A DNA stretch of 64,000 bases from Halobacterium sp. KA-4 (GTDB lineage: Archaea > Halobacteriota > Halobacteria > Halobacteriales > Halobacteriaceae), in NCBI RefSeq assembly GCF_021028995.1, contig NZ_JAJJZG010000001.1, forward strand, positions 310,001 to 374,000. Reading direction: 5' to 3'. The notes beneath the pieces were generated by a model. The model ran no database searches. It had not been told where the DNA came from and was given only the letters and a program-made list of their open reading frames with translations. Positions 42,641 to 53,067 of the stretch are shown here, in pieces. Position numbers and translations under genes: made by a program. Numbering within the stretch: position 1 is the stretch's first letter; each line of letters opens with the position of its first letter.

Positions 42641-43543
42641 ATGGTATCCGCGTTGACCGACACGCTCGCGTGGGTCGTCATCGCGGCGTTCGGAACGAGC
42701 GCAATCCTCCAGACCAACCACCGCCAGTACAGCCGGTACGCGGCTGTCGCGGCGTGGACGCTGTTCGCGGCGTTCTGGGGGCTTCTCGTGCCGTACTACT
42801 TCTTCGAGCACTTGAGCCTCATCGAGGGCGTGCTGAGCGCGGTCGCTGTACCCGCGTGTCTGTACACCGCGTACCTCGTCGGGACGGGGAAGCGCCAACT
42901 GGTGACGCTGACGCGCTCGATTGCGATTATGGGGCTGTTGTTCCTGCCGTTCCAGACCATCGAGCCGGCTCGCCAGTTCGCTATCGAGGCGGTCGCCCAG
43001 CAGGCCGAGTGGCTGATGGCGCAGTTCGGCTACTACCCGCCGGTCGTGGAGGGCGACCACGGCTACCTGGCGAAGTTCGTGTTCACCGGCGAGTCCGTCA
43101 CCGGCGAGTCCGGCCACCGGTACACGACGACCGTTCTGATGGCGTGCACGGGCATCGGGAGCATGTCCATCGTCGGCGGGCTCGCGCTCGCCGTGAAAGC
43201 CCCGATGAAGCGCCGCATGCAGGCGCTCGCTGTCGCGCTCCCCGTCATCTACGGGTTGAACGTGATTCGCGTGGTGTTCATCGCCGTCGCGCACGGCAAG
43301 CAGTGGTTCCGCGGCGGCATCTACGAGTCGCTCGTGTTCGTGCTGTTCCCGACGAACGACGGCAACATGGTGTCGTACCTGTTCGCCGACCGCGTGCTCG
43401 CGCAGTCCGCGTCGGTCGTCGCGCTCGTCGTGCTGACGTTCGCACTGCTCCGCATCGTCCCGGAGCTCGGCGGCGTCGTCGAGGACGTTGCGTACATCGC
43501 GACCGGCAACGAGTACGAGATTACGCGGCGATTCGCGGAGTAA
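42641..43543 (+). CDS. artA: Archaeosortase A
   Basis: A 300-residue polytopic membrane enzyme with about eight helices. The cysteine transpeptidase-like active site is ACTGIGSMS with Cys169, and an essential-type arginine lies in LNVIRVVFI (Arg210). A further conserved DRV Arg is found near 251. ArtA recognises the PGF-CTERM tail of exported proteins, removes the helix and joins the protein to an archaeal lipid, so it is needed for a normal S-layer. Two PGF-CTERM proteins are encoded in this window: the intact one at 68-1300 and the broken one directly upstream. The C terminus is a short soluble tail. Confidence 0.92.
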   Translation: MVSALTDTLAWVVIAAFGTSAILQTNHRQYSRYAAVAAWTLFAAFWGLLVPYYFFEHLSLIEGVLSAVAVPACLYTAYLVGTGKRQLVTLTRSIAIMGLLFLPFQTIEPARQFAIEAVAQQAEWLMAQFGYYPPVVEGDHGYLAKFVFTGESVTGESGHRYTTTVLMACTGIGSMSIVGGLALAVKAPMKRRMQALAVALPVIYGLNVIRVVFIAVAHGKQWFRGGIYESLVFVLFPTNDGNMVSYLFADRVLAQSASVVALVVLTFALLRIVPELGGVVEDVAYIATGNEYEITRRFAE

Positions 43544-43639
43544 CGCCGTCCAAATTACTGGCTCGATAGATGGTTTGTAACGAGGTTCCCAATCGCGATT
43601 GCCGTTACATCTATTACATCGGATTACATACAGTTATGT

Positions 43640-43999
43640 GTGCCCATCGACATCCAGTCTTTCGAGGAGGGCGACGAAGCCGACCTCCGAGCGGGCGGTC
43701 GAACGAACGCCGAGGAGGTGCTCGCGTTCCTCGCCGCGTCACCGGACCAGGCTTTCACGCCGAGCGAAATTCACGAGGGGACGACCGTCGCACGCGGCAG
43801 CGTCGGCGTCGTCCTCTCTCGACTGGAAGACCGTGGCCTCGTTCGCCATCGCGGCGACTACTGGGCTATCGGTGACGTTGAGGACGTCGACGTGACGCTC
43901 AGCTCGATGGCGACGGCGCGAGCCGCAACCGAACGGCTCGGTGCCGAAGACCCAGACGAGTGGGGGCCAGGCGTTGACGACAGCAGCGAGAGCGAATAG
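43640..43999 (+). CDS. HTH antitoxin/regulator of a PemK-type toxin module
   Basis: A 119-residue winged-helix protein. EEVLAFLAASPDQAFTPSEI, then VARGSVGVVLSRLEDRGLV and HRGDYWAIGD form a MarR-like DNA-binding domain, followed by ATARAATERLG and DPDEWGPGVDD. I recall this protein as the constant upstream partner of PemK/MazF-like toxins in haloarchaea. The start is a GTG 26 bases after a TATTAC box. The toxin ATG follows its stop without a gap. Here the toxin frame is broken while this gene is intact. Confidence 0.75.
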   Translation: MPIDIQSFEEGDEADLRAGGRTNAEEVLAFLAASPDQAFTPSEIHEGTTVARGSVGVVLSRLEDRGLVRHRGDYWAIGDVEDVDVTLSSMATARAATERLGAEDPDEWGPGVDDSSESE

Positions 44000-44335
44000 A
44001 TGCCGGTCGAACAGGGTGACGTCTGGTGGGGACCTGCGCCACACAAGTCCAATCCGTCGTATCGGCCGTAGCTCGTCGTCAGCGACGAATCACATCCGTT
44101 CGCGCGAAACGAGCGCATCTGCGTGGCATTGACGACCCAGAAGCATCCGCGGGGCATTTCGATTCCGGACGACGCGTGGGTTCGCGGCGGCTCACAGAAA
44201 TCTGCCTACGTCTCACCGTGGTACGTCGCCACGATGAAGCACCGCGACTTCGACGACCAGCAAGGCGCACTCTCGGACGAAATCGTCCATGCGGCCATCC
44301 GTGAGCTCCACGAGTACACCGCAACAAGTGAGTGA
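44000..44335 (+). pseudogene. PemK/MazF-family toxin interrupted by an in-frame TAG
   Basis: The ATG follows the antitoxin stop directly. The frame reads MPVEQGDVWWGPAPHKS and YRP, then a TAG at 44069-44071, then LVVSDESHPFARNERICVAL, SPWYVATMKHRD and a normal stop. In homologues I recall, the interrupted position is the Trp of the RPWLV motif (TGG), so one G-to-A change explains the stop. Such toxins are mRNA endonucleases. The first 23 codons alone cannot fold, but re-initiation at GTG 44123 could give a 70-residue C-terminal piece. Confidence 0.7.
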
Positions 44336-44680
44336 TGAGACGAACGCTGCGCTCGTCGCGTTGACGCTTGCGGCTCTGCGTTGTCCCGGAGAGCACTCCG
44401 CGAGATTCCGAGCGTTCCGAGAACTGATTGCTTCCCCGTACAGCCAAGTCGACAGCTGCAGGTAACAGCCAGCCGGCCAGCCGGTACCGGGTGGACAGAA
44501 AGGGGCGAGACTGAAGACGAAGGGGCCCGACGCAAGCACCGCAGGCCGAAGGCCGAGGAGCACAGCGAGCGCACCGAGTCTACAGCCTCGGGGCTTTCGA
44601 GGAGGTAACGACTACGAGGGCACACCGAGAACGGAAAACGACGATACGAACCGCTAGTCGACGTGAGTTCGCTGAGAAAG
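44336..44680. other. Gene-free stretch with a REP-like repeat
   Basis: No coding frame is credible between the toxin remnant and tRNA-Asp. The right half is a repeat-type element (next entry). The left half has no recognisable signal apart from short GC-rich inverted words such as CCAGCCGGCCAGCCGG. Confidence 0.5.
44517..44602 (+). repeat. REP-like intergenic element, copy 3
   Basis: It ends with CGGGGCTTTCGAGG (44589-44602), identical to the word at 35607 and inverted relative to 37126. The preceding 70 bases, rich in AGCGAGCGCACC, GGCCGAAGGCCGAGG and GCACCGCAGG, are the reverse-complement counterpart of the tail of the 37.1 kb copy. Confidence 0.5.
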
Positions 44681-44753
44681 CGCCCGGAGCGGGATTTGAA
44701 CCCGCGTCACAACCGTGACAGGGTTGTATGATGGGCCACTACACCATCCGGGC
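44681..44753 (-). tRNA. tRNA-Asp (GUC)
   Basis: On the minus strand the acceptor stem GCCCGGA pairs with TCCGGGC, the D arm is GTGT/CATC-like, the anticodon stem CAACC/GGTTG closes CTGTCAC with anticodon GTC, and the T arm is GCGGG/CCCGC. Discriminator G, no intron. Confidence 0.93.
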
Positions 44754-44931
44754 TTGCTGCACTCATTCATAGCCGGCTTGTATTCTTAAGACTTTCCAAA
44801 CGGTGGGACGTGTGCGTCGTGGTGGCGCGGGCCTCGACCGGAATCGTAGTTGACAAGACCTAAGTGCGCTGCGGGTGAATTGGCCTGTAGTATCTCGTGA
44901 GAGGTAGTTCTCCCCCCATCCAGGCACACCC

Positions 44932-45159
44932 ATGGTAGACGTAAGCCAACACGAACTCGTCCCCGAGCACACAGTTCTCGACGAAGACGAACTTGAGGAC
45001 GTGCTCGTGGACTACGACATCGACCGGACGGACCTGCCGAAGATTAAACGGAAGGACCCTGCCCTGCCGGACGACGCGGAGGTCGGCGACGTCGTCAAAA
45101 TCGTGCGGGACTCGCGGACCACGGACAAAGCCATCGTGTACCGACTGGTGATCGAATAA
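44932..45159 (+). CDS. rpoH: DNA-directed RNA polymerase subunit H (Rpb5)
   Basis: A 75-residue assembly subunit of archaeal RNA polymerase, equivalent to the C-terminal domain of eukaryotic Rpb5. [19 protein letters not shown] and [12 protein letters not shown] are signature segments. It is the first gene of the rpoH-rpoB2-rpoB1-rpoA1-rpoA2 operon; its TAA is directly followed by the rpoB2 ATG. Confidence 0.97.
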   Translation: MVDVSQHELVPEHTVLDEDELEDVLVDYDIDRTDLPKIKRKDPALPDDAEVGDVVKIVRDSRTTDKAIVYRLVIE

Positions 45160-46725
45160 ATGCAAATCGAAGACCGACGTGAACTGTCGAGGGCGTATTT
45201 CTCGAAAGAACGACTCGCGGAACACCACTTCAGGTCGTTCAACTCGTTCCTGAAGCGCGGCATGCAGGACGTCGTCACCGAGAAGGAGCGCATCGAGACG
45301 GACATCGGTGACAAAGAAGACGAGGAGCCGGTGTGGGTCGAACTCGGCGACGTCCGCATCACGACCCCGCGCGTGCGGGAGGCGGACGGCTCCGAGGAGC
45401 TGCTGTACCCACAGGAAGCGCGACTGCGCAACATCACGTACTCTGCGCCGGTGTTCATGGAGATGAGCATCGTTCGCGGCGGCGAAGAGGAAGAAGAGCG
45501 CGTGCTGGACACGACGGAGACGAAGGTCGGCCGGATGCCGATCATGGTCGGCTCCGACAAGTGCAACATCGCGGGCTTCTCCGAGGAGGAGCTCATCGAA
45601 ATCGGTGAGGACCCCGCCGACCCCGGTGGGTACTTCATCGTGAACGGCAGCGAGCGCGTGCTGATGACTAGCGAGGACCTCGCGCCGAACAAGATCCTCG
45701 CGGAGTACGACTCCAAGTACGGCGACGAGATTCAGGTCGCGAAGACGTTCAGCCAGCGCCGGGGCTACCGCGCGCTGGTACTCGTCGAGCGCAACCGCGA
45801 GGGGCTACTGGAAGTGTCGTTCCCCTCGGTCTCGGGCTCGATCAACTTCGTGACGCTGGTGCGGGCGCTCGGCCTCGAATCCGACGAGGAGATCGTCCAC
45901 CGGGTCAGCGAGGACCCCGAGATTGTGAAGTTCATGCTGGAGAACCTGGAGGAGGCGGACGTCCAGACCCAGGAGGAGGCCATCGAGGAGCTCGGGCAGC
46001 GCGTCGCCTCCGGCCAGGGGAAGAACTACCAGCTGAAGCGCGCGAACTACGTCATCGACCGCTATCTCCTCCCGCACCTCCACGAGGAGGGCATCGAGGA
46101 CGAGGAGACGCGCATCAACAAGTCCTACTACCTCTGTCGGATGGCTGAGGCGTGTTTCGAGCTCGCGCTCGACCGCCGCGAATCCGACGACAAGGACCAC
46201 TACGCGAACAAGCGCCTCAAGGTCTCCGGCGACCTGATGAAGGACCTGTTCCGGACGGCGCTGAACAAGCTGGCACGCGACGTGAAGTACCAGCTCGAAC
46301 GCGCGAACATGCGCAACCGCGAACTCACCGTGAACACGGTGGTTCGCTCCGACGTGCTGACCGAGCGCCTCGAACACCCAATCGCGACCGGGAACTGGGT
46401 AGGCGGGCGCTCCGGCGTCAGCCAGCTCGTGGACCGGACGGACTTCATGGGCGTGCTCAGCCACCTGCGCCGGCTGCGCAGCCCGCTGAGCCGCTCCCAG
46501 CCGCATTTCGAAGCGCGTGACCTGCACGCCACCCAGTGGGGGCGCATCTGTCCCTCCGAGACCCCCGAGGGGCCGAACTGTGGCCTGGTGAAGAACTTCG
46601 CGCAAGCGATGGAGCTCTCCCAGAACGTCGAAGACGAGCGCGAGTTGAAACGCGAACTCTCGTCGATGGGCGTCGAGGGCATCCCCGGAATCAGTACAGA
46701 AGCGACGACACCAGCGGACGACTAA
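45160..46725 (+). CDS. rpoB2: DNA-directed RNA polymerase subunit B'' (N-terminal half of Rpb2)
   Basis: A 521-residue subunit corresponding to the protrusion, lobe and fork regions of Rpb2. Typical segments are [40 protein letters not shown] and the fork [20 protein letters not shown] near 440. Haloarchaea and methanogens split B into two genes; rpoB1 follows after one base. The split lies after the fork domain, as usual. Confidence 0.97.
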   Translation: MQIEDRRELSRAYFSKERLAEHHFRSFNSFLKRGMQDVVTEKERIETDIGDKEDEEPVWVELGDVRITTPRVREADGSEELLYPQEARLRNITYSAPVFMEMSIVRGGEEEEERVLDTTETKVGRMPIMVGSDKCNIAGFSEEELIEIGEDPADPGGYFIVNGSERVLMTSEDLAPNKILAEYDSKYGDEIQVAKTFSQRRGYRALVLVERNREGLLEVSFPSVSGSINFVTLVRALGLESDEEIVHRVSEDPEIVKFMLENLEEADVQTQEEAIEELGQRVASGQGKNYQLKRANYVIDRYLLPHLHEEGIEDEETRINKSYYLCRMAEACFELALDRRESDDKDHYANKRLKVSGDLMKDLFRTALNKLARDVKYQLERANMRNRELTVNTVVRSDVLTERLEHPIATGNWVGGRSGVSQLVDRTDFMGVLSHLRRLRSPLSRSQPHFEARDLHATQWGRICPSETPEGPNCGLVKNFAQAMELSQNVEDERELKRELSSMGVEGIPGISTEATTPADD

Positions 46726-46726
46726 C

Positions 46727-48553
46727 ATGAGCACGGAACGAGAAGCGAAAGTCTACGTCAACGGCAGTCTCGTCGGGACCCACGAGGACCCCGAGGAGCT
46801 GGCAGCACAGATCCGGGAGGCGCGCCGACGGGGAGAGGTCTCCGAGATGGTGAACGTCTCCGTGAAGGACCGCACGAACGAAGTCATCGTCAACGCGGAC
46901 GCGGGCCGGGCCCGCCGCCCGCTGCTCGTCGTCGAGGACGGCGAGCCCCTCGTCACCGACGAGGAGATGGACGCCGTCGAGAACGGCGACATCGACTTCG
47001 AGGACCTCGTTCGCGCGGGGAAAGTGGAGTTCATCGACGCCGAGGAAGAGGAGGACGTCCTCGTCGGCGTCGACCAGGACGAACTCACGGACAACCACAC
47101 CCACCTCGAAATCGACCCGCAGCTCATCTTCGGCATCGGCGCCGGGATGATTCCGTACCCCGAGCACAACGCGAGCCCACGAATTACGATGGGCGCGGGG
47201 ATGATGAAACAGAGTCTGGGCCTGCCGGCGGCGAACTACCGCATCCGGCCGGACACCCGCCAGCACCTCCTGCACTACCCGCAGAAGGCGATGGTGAACA
47301 CCCAGACCACCGAACAGATTGGCTACGACGACCGGCCGGCCGGCCAGAACTTCGTCGTCGCCGTCATGTCCTACGAGGGCTTCAACATCGAGGACGCTCT
47401 CGTCATGAACCAGGGCTCAGTGGACCGCGCGCTCTCGCGCTCGCACTTCTTCCGTACGTACGAAGGCGAGGAGCGCCGCTACCCCGGCGGCCAGGAGGAC
47501 CGCTTCGAGATTCCCTCCGACGACGTGCGCGGCGGTCGCGGCGAGGACGCGTACACGCACCTCGACGACGACGGCCTCGTCAACCCCGAGACCCAGGTCG
47601 ACGACTCTTCCGTCCTGTTGGGGAAGACGAGTCCGCCGCGGTTCCTCGAAGAACCCGAGGACATGGGCGGGCTCAGCCCGCAGAAGCGCCGCGAGACGAG
47701 CGTGACGATGCGCTCGGGCGAAGACGGCGTCGTGGACACAGTCACCCTCATGGAGGGCGAGGACGGCTCGAAGCTCGCGAAGGTCTCCGTACGGGACGAA
47801 CGAATCCCCGAGCTCGGGGACAAATTCGCGTCCCGCCACGGCCAGAAGGGCGTCGTCGGCCACCTCGCACCCCACGAAGACATGCCGTTCACACAGGAGG
47901 GCGTCGTGCCCGACCTCGTGCTGAACCCGCACGCGCTGCCGTCCCGGATGACGGTCGGCCACGTGCTGGAGATGCTCGGCGGGAAAGCCGGCTCCCTCGA
48001 CGGGCGCTCCGTCGACGGGACGGCGTTCACCGGCGAGGACGAGGACGAGCTACGCTCGACGCTGGAGGACCGCGGCTTCAAGTCCTCCGGCAAGGAAGTG
48101 CTGTACTCTGGCGTTTCGGGGGAGAAAATCGAGGCCGAGATTTTCGTCGGCACGATTTTCTACCACAAGCTCTACCACATGGTGTCGAACAAGCTCCACG
48201 CCCGCTCGAAGGGGCCGGTCCAGGTCCTCACGCGGCAGCCGACGGAGGGGCGCGCCCGCGAGGGTGGCCTCCGCGTCGGGGAGATGGAGCGCGACACCGT
48301 CATCGGCCACGGCGCCGCGATGGTGCTCAAAGAGCGCCTGCTTGACTCCTCGGACCGCGAGGAGATTCACGTCTGTGGCAACTGCGGCATGACGGCCGTG
48401 GAGAACTACGAGCAGCGCCGCGTCTACTGTCCGAACTGTGAGGAGGAGACGGACGTGCACAGCCTCGAGATGAGTTACGCGTTCAAACTCCTGCTCGACG
48501 AGATGAAAGCGCTCGGCATCGCGCCGCGACTCGAACTGGAGGACGCAGTATGA
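46727..48553 (+). CDS. rpoB1: DNA-directed RNA polymerase subunit B' (C-terminal half of Rpb2)
   Basis: A 608-residue subunit with the hybrid-binding and wall domains ([20 protein letters not shown] near 205), basic [10 protein letters not shown] and [16 protein letters not shown], and a C-terminal zinc site [11 protein letters not shown] plus CPNC near 545-570. Together with B'' it forms one side of the active centre. The start lies one base after the rpoB2 stop, and its end overlaps rpoA1 by four bases. Confidence 0.97.
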   Translation: MSTEREAKVYVNGSLVGTHEDPEELAAQIREARRRGEVSEMVNVSVKDRTNEVIVNADAGRARRPLLVVEDGEPLVTDEEMDAVENGDIDFEDLVRAGKVEFIDAEEEEDVLVGVDQDELTDNHTHLEIDPQLIFGIGAGMIPYPEHNASPRITMGAGMMKQSLGLPAANYRIRPDTRQHLLHYPQKAMVNTQTTEQIGYDDRPAGQNFVVAVMSYEGFNIEDALVMNQGSVDRALSRSHFFRTYEGEERRYPGGQEDRFEIPSDDVRGGRGEDAYTHLDDDGLVNPETQVDDSSVLLGKTSPPRFLEEPEDMGGLSPQKRRETSVTMRSGEDGVVDTVTLMEGEDGSKLAKVSVRDERIPELGDKFASRHGQKGVVGHLAPHEDMPFTQEGVVPDLVLNPHALPSRMTVGHVLEMLGGKAGSLDGRSVDGTAFTGEDEDELRSTLEDRGFKSSGKEVLYSGVSGEKIEAEIFVGTIFYHKLYHMVSNKLHARSKGPVQVLTRQPTEGRAREGGLRVGEMERDTVIGHGAAMVLKERLLDSSDREEIHVCGNCGMTAVENYEQRRVYCPNCEEETDVHSLEMSYAFKLLLDEMKALGIAPRLELEDAV

Positions 48554-51462
48554 GCACAGGACAATCACCTATGGAGATCGGCGAAATCAGCTTCGGGCTG
48601 ATGGACCCGGAGGAGTACCGCGACATGTCCGCGACGAAAGTCATCACCGCGGACACCTACGACGACGACGGCTTCCCCATCGACATGGGCCTGATGGACC
48701 CGCGCCTGGGCGTCATCGACCCCGGGCTGGAGTGCAAGACGTGCGGCCAGCGCTCCGGGAGCTGTAACGGCCACTTCGGCCACATCGAGCTCGCCGCGCC
48801 CGTCATCCACGTCGGGTTCGCGAAGCTCATCCGCCGGCTGCTGCGCGGGACGTGCCGGGACTGCGCGCGCCTCCTGCTCACCGAGGAGGAGAAAGAGGAG
48901 TACCGCGAAGACCTCGACCGCACGCGCAGCCTCCGCGAGGACGTCTCCGACGTCACGAAGGCCGCCATCCGGGAGGCCCGCAAGAAGGACCACTGCCCGC
49001 ACTGCGGGGAAGTCCAGTACGACGTCAAACACGAGAAGCCGACGACGTACTACGAAGTCCAGCAGGTCCTCGCGAGCGACTACAGCGAGCGCATCGCCGC
49101 CGCGATGCAGCCCGACCCCGACGAGGACGACTCGGGTATCAGCCCGCAGGAGCTCGCCGAGCAGACGGACATCGAGATTAGCCGCATCAACGACATCCTC
49201 TCCGGGGAGTTCCGGCCGCGCCGCGAGGACCGCGAGGCCATCGAGGCCGCCATCGGCGCGGACCTCACCACCGAGGACATGAACAAGCTGATGCCCTCGG
49301 ACATTCGCGACTGGTTCGAGGACATCCCCGGCGAGGACCTCGCCGTGCTCGGCATTGACCCCGAGAAGAGCCGGCCCGAGTGGATGATTCTGACCGTCCT
49401 CCCGGTGCCGCCGGTGACCGCGCGGCCGTCGATTACGCTCGACAACGGCCAGCGCAGCGAGGACGACCTCACGCACAAGCTCGTGGACATCATCCGCATC
49501 AACCAGCGGTTCATGGAGAACCGCGAGGCGGGTGCGCCCCAGCTCATCATCGAGGACCTCTGGGAGCTGCTGCAGTACCACGTCACGACGTTCATGGACA
49601 ACGAGATTTCGGGAACGCCGCCCGCTCGCCACCGTTCGGGCCGCCCGCTGAAGACGCTCAGCCAGCGCCTGAAGGGTAAGGAGGGCCGGTTCCGTGGCTC
49701 GCTGTCCGGAAAGCGCGTGAACTTCTCCGCGCGGACCGTCATTTCGCCGGACCCGACGCTGTCGCTGAACGAGGTCGGTGTGCCCGACCGCGTGGCGACC
49801 GAGATGACCCAGACGATGGTCGTCAACGACCAGAACGTCGAACGCGCCCGCACGTACGTCCGCAACGGCCCGGAAGGCCACCCGGGCGCGAACTACGTCA
49901 CGCGACCCGACGGCCGCCGCGTCCGCGTCACTGAGAAGGTCTGCGAGGAGCTCGCCGAGCGCGTCGAGCCCGGCTGGGAGGTCCAGCGCCACCTCATCGA
50001 CGGCGACATCATCATCTTCAACCGACAGCCGTCGCTGCACCGGATGTCCATCATGGCCCACGAGGTCGTGGTGATGCCGTACAAGACGTTCCGCCTGAAC
50101 ACCGTCGTCTGTCCGCCGTACAACGCCGACTTCGACGGCGACGAGATGAACATGCACGCCCTCCAGAACGAGGAGGCGCGTGCCGAGGCGCGCGTGCTGA
50201 TGCGCGTCCAGGAGCAGATTCTCTCGCCGCGCTTCGGTGAGAACATCATCGGCGCGATTCAGGACCACATCAGCGGGACGTACCTGCTCACGCACGACAA
50301 CCCGCGGTTCAACGAGACGCAGGCCTCCGACCTGCTGCGCCAGACCAGCATCGACGAGCTCCCCGAGCCCGCCGGCACCGAGGACGGCGAGCCCTACTGG
50401 GAGGGACGACAGATTTTCAGCGAACTGCTGCCCGACGACCTCAACCTCGACTTCACGGGGACCGTCGGCGAGCCGGTCGTCATCGAGAACGGCCAGCTCC
50501 TCGAGGGTACCATCGCCGAGAACGAAATCGGTGGGTTCGGCGGCGAAATCGTCGACACCATCGCGAAAGTCCACGGGAAGACCCGCGCGCGCATCTTCAT
50601 CAACGAGGTCGCCTCGCTGGCGATGCGCTCGATTATGCACTTCGGGTTCTCCATCGGCATCGACGACGAGACCGTCTCCACGGAAGCCCGCGAACGCATC
50701 GACGAGGCCATCGGGTCGGCGTACGACCGCGTGCAGGAACTCATCGAGACCTACGAGAACGGCGACCTCGAATCCCTGCCCGGCCGCACCGTCGACGAGA
50801 CCCTCGAGATGAAAATCATGCAGACGCTCGGGAAGGCCCGTGACTCCGCCGGCGACGTCGCCGCGGAGAACTTCGACGCGGACAACCCCGCCGTCGTCAT
50901 GGCCGACTCCGGCGCGCGTGGGTCGATGCTGAACCTCACGCAGATGGCCGGCTGTGTCGGCCAGCAGGCAGTCCGTGGCGAGCGCATCAACCGCGGCTAC
51001 GAGGACCGCACGCTCAGCCACTTCGAGCCGAACGACCTCTCCAGTGAAGCCCACGGCTTCGTGGAGAACTCCTACACGAGCGGCCTCACCCCGAAAGAGT
51101 TCTTCTTCCACGCGATGGGTGGCCGCGAGGGCCTGGTGGACACGGCAGTCCGGACGTCGAAGTCCGGCTACCTCCAGCGCCGCCTCATCAACGCACTCTC
51201 CGAGCTGGAGACCCAGTACGACGGGACGGTCCGCGACACCAGCGACACCATCGTCCAGTTCGAATTCGGCGAGGACGGCACGTCGCCCGTCGAGGTGTCC
51301 TCCAGCGAGGAGGTCGACGTCGACGTCGAACACATCGCCGACCGCATCATCGAATCCGAATTCGAGAGCACCGAGGAGAAAGAGGAGTTCCTCGGCGTCC
51401 AGGAGCCGCCGACGAACCTCTCCGAGCACGGCGCGTCCTGGGAGGTGGAATCCGATGACTGA
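48550..51462 (+). CDS. rpoA1: DNA-directed RNA polymerase subunit A' (N-terminal part of Rpb1)
   Basis: A 970-residue catalytic subunit. The clamp zinc site is [17 protein letters not shown] near 58-74, a second zinc site is CRDC/CPHC, and the absolutely conserved active-site loop [12 protein letters not shown] near 524 binds the catalytic Mg. The bridge-helix region contains [20 protein letters not shown]. The frame overlaps rpoB1 by four bases and rpoA2 by eight. Confidence 0.98.
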   Translation: MSTGQSPMEIGEISFGLMDPEEYRDMSATKVITADTYDDDGFPIDMGLMDPRLGVIDPGLECKTCGQRSGSCNGHFGHIELAAPVIHVGFAKLIRRLLRGTCRDCARLLLTEEEKEEYREDLDRTRSLREDVSDVTKAAIREARKKDHCPHCGEVQYDVKHEKPTTYYEVQQVLASDYSERIAAAMQPDPDEDDSGISPQELAEQTDIEISRINDILSGEFRPRREDREAIEAAIGADLTTEDMNKLMPSDIRDWFEDIPGEDLAVLGIDPEKSRPEWMILTVLPVPPVTARPSITLDNGQRSEDDLTHKLVDIIRINQRFMENREAGAPQLIIEDLWELLQYHVTTFMDNEISGTPPARHRSGRPLKTLSQRLKGKEGRFRGSLSGKRVNFSARTVISPDPTLSLNEVGVPDRVATEMTQTMVVNDQNVERARTYVRNGPEGHPGANYVTRPDGRRVRVTEKVCEELAERVEPGWEVQRHLIDGDIIIFNRQPSLHRMSIMAHEVVVMPYKTFRLNTVVCPPYNADFDGDEMNMHALQNEEARAEARVLMRVQEQILSPRFGENIIGAIQDHISGTYLLTHDNPRFNETQASDLLRQTSIDELPEPAGTEDGEPYWEGRQIFSELLPDDLNLDFTGTVGEPVVIENGQLLEGTIAENEIGGFGGEIVDTIAKVHGKTRARIFINEVASLAMRSIMHFGFSIGIDDETVSTEARERIDEAIGSAYDRVQELIETYENGDLESLPGRTVDETLEMKIMQTLGKARDSAGDVAAENFDADNPAVVMADSGARGSMLNLTQMAGCVGQQAVRGERINRGYEDRTLSHFEPNDLSSEAHGFVENSYTSGLTPKEFFFHAMGGREGLVDTAVRTSKSGYLQRRLINALSELETQYDGTVRDTSDTIVQFEFGEDGTSPVEVSSSEEVDVDVEHIADRIIESEFESTEEKEEFLGVQEPPTNLSEHGASWEVESDD

Positions 51463-52642
51463 AATCACACCCGCGATTCGCGACCACGTCGAAGCATCGG
51501 AACTCCCGCGACGCCTCAAGGAACGCGTCTACGACACCATCGAGGACCGCGAAGACGTCACCATCCCGGAAGCCAAAGACATCGCGACCGCAGTCGAGTC
51601 CCAGTACATCGACACGCGCGTCGACCCCCTCGAACCCGTGGGGACCGTCTCCGCGCAGTCCATCGGGGAGCCGGGGACGCAGATGACGATGAACACGTTC
51701 CACTACGCTGGCGTCGCGGAGATGGACGTGACGCAGGGCCTGCCACGGCTCATCGAGCTCGTGGACGCCCGAAAGACCCCGGACACGCCCATCATGACGG
51801 TGTACCTCGAAGACGAGTACGCCGAGGAGCGCGAACGCGCCCACGAGGTCGTGTGGAGCATCGAGGCGACGAAGATTCTCGCGCTCGGTGACATCTCCAC
51901 GAACGTCGCCGACATGGTCGTCCAGATCGACCTCAACGAGGACACGCTCCAGGAGCGGTGGCCGCTCAAGGACTCCACGAACGAAATCGCGGGCGAAATC
52001 GCCGAGACCATCGAAGGCAGCCTCGGCGTCCAGGTCACCCAGCAGGGGACCGTCCTGGAGTTCGGCCCGAGCGAGCCGTCGTACCGCGAACTCCTCCAGC
52101 TCGTCGAACAGCTCCGCGACATCGTGTTCAAGGGCATCGAGGACGTCTCCCGCGTCGTCATTCGCCGCGAGGAGACCGAGCGCGGCGAGGAGTTCGTCCT
52201 CTACACGGAGGGGTCGGCGTTCAAGAAGGCGCTCAGCATCGAGGGCGTCGACGCCTCCCGCACGTCGTGTAACAACATCCACGAGGTCCACAAGACCCTC
52301 GGCATCGAGGCCGCCCGCGAGGCCATCATCGAGGAGACGATGACCACGCTCGAAGAGCAGGGTCTCGACGACGTGAACATCCGCCACCTGATGCTGGTCG
52401 CGGACATCATGACCAACGACGGCACCATCCAGTCCATCGGCCGGCACGGCATCTCCGGGAACAAGGACTCCGTGCTCGCCCGCGCAGCGTTCGAGGTCAC
52501 CGTCAGTCACCTCCTGGACGCCGCCATCTACGGCGAGGCTGACGACCTCGACGGCGTCATCGAGAACGTCATCGTCGGGAAGCCCGTCCAGCTCGGCACC
52601 GGCGACGTTGACCTCCGGATGGGCGCCAGCAAGTCCGACTGA
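51455..52642 (+). CDS. rpoA2: DNA-directed RNA polymerase subunit A'' (C-terminal part of Rpb1)
   Basis: A 395-residue subunit carrying the trigger loop and jaw. [20 protein letters not shown] and [19 protein letters not shown] near 60-100 form the trigger-loop region. No intein is present, although haloarchaeal rpoA genes sometimes carry one. The ATG at 51455 lies inside the end of rpoA1, so translation is coupled. The TGA overlaps the ATG of the nusA-like gene by one base. Confidence 0.97.
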   Translation: MTEITPAIRDHVEASELPRRLKERVYDTIEDREDVTIPEAKDIATAVESQYIDTRVDPLEPVGTVSAQSIGEPGTQMTMNTFHYAGVAEMDVTQGLPRLIELVDARKTPDTPIMTVYLEDEYAEERERAHEVVWSIEATKILALGDISTNVADMVVQIDLNEDTLQERWPLKDSTNEIAGEIAETIEGSLGVQVTQQGTVLEFGPSEPSYRELLQLVEQLRDIVFKGIEDVSRVVIRREETERGEEFVLYTEGSAFKKALSIEGVDASRTSCNNIHEVHKTLGIEAAREAIIEETMTTLEEQGLDDVNIRHLMLVADIMTNDGTIQSIGRHGISGNKDSVLARAAFEVTVSHLLDAAIYGEADDLDGVIENVIVGKPVQLGTGDVDLRMGASKSD

Positions 52643-53067
52643 TGACAGTCAGGCTCTCCGACGAGGCGCGCCGCCTCATCGCCGCGTTCGAGGACGAGAC
52701 CGACGCCGACGCCGTCGACTGCGTCGTCGACGACGAGGAGGACCGCGTCATCTTCGTCGTTGCCGCCGGCGAGATGGGGTCGGCCATCGGCCCCGGCGGC
52801 AGCCGCGTCGAAGAGCTCGAAGAGAAACTCGGCCGCGACGTGATGCTCGTCGAGGACGCACCGACGCCGGAGGGCTTCGTTGCGAACGCGCTCTCCCCGG
52901 CGGCCGTCTACAACGTCACCATCAGCGAGAACGACACCACGGTCGCGTACGCTGAAGTCGCCCACGAAGACAAGGGCGTCGCCATCGGTACCGGCGGGAA
53001 GAACATCGAAGCCGCCAAACAACTCGCGAAACGGCACTTCGACATCGACGACATCCAGCTCACCTGA
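52642..53067 (+). CDS. nusA: NusA-like KH-domain transcription factor
   Basis: A 141-residue protein with two KH domains, each with a GxxG loop: SAIGPGGSRVEELEEKLG near 50 and VAIGTGGKNIEAAKQLA near 115. It lacks the N-terminal RNA-polymerase-binding and S1 domains of bacterial NusA. It is translated from the RNA polymerase operon by one-base stop/start overlap. A T-rich stretch (CACTTTTTGCGC) follows within 20 bases and may terminate the operon. Confidence 0.93.
   Translation: MTVRLSDEARRLIAAFEDETDADAVDCVVDDEEDRVIFVVAAGEMGSAIGPGGSRVEELEEKLGRDVMLVEDAPTPEGFVANALSPAAVYNVTISENDTTVAYAEVAHEDKGVAIGTGGKNIEAAKQLAKRHFDIDDIQLT

Noticed and set aside
39095-44071. Pyrrolysine or another amino acid encoded by the clustered TAG codons
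   Set aside because: TAG is used as an ordinary terminator by many intact genes here (for example at 1298-1300 and 38985-38987), no tRNA with anticodon CUA is seen, and simple point mutation explains each case. Kept only as a checkable observation.
40527-44335. A complete mobile element or new defence island in the accessory region
   Set aside because: No integrase, transposase, helicase-nuclease or complete effector gene is present; what remains are fragments, a sortase and an HTH protein.
48565-51519. A 984-codon open frame antisense to rpoA1 (and long antisense frames over fusA, rpoB and the ABC transporter)
   Set aside because: High GC at third codon positions keeps the opposite strand free of stops. 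These frames have Arg/Ala/Val-rich translations without motifs, and the sense genes are certain.
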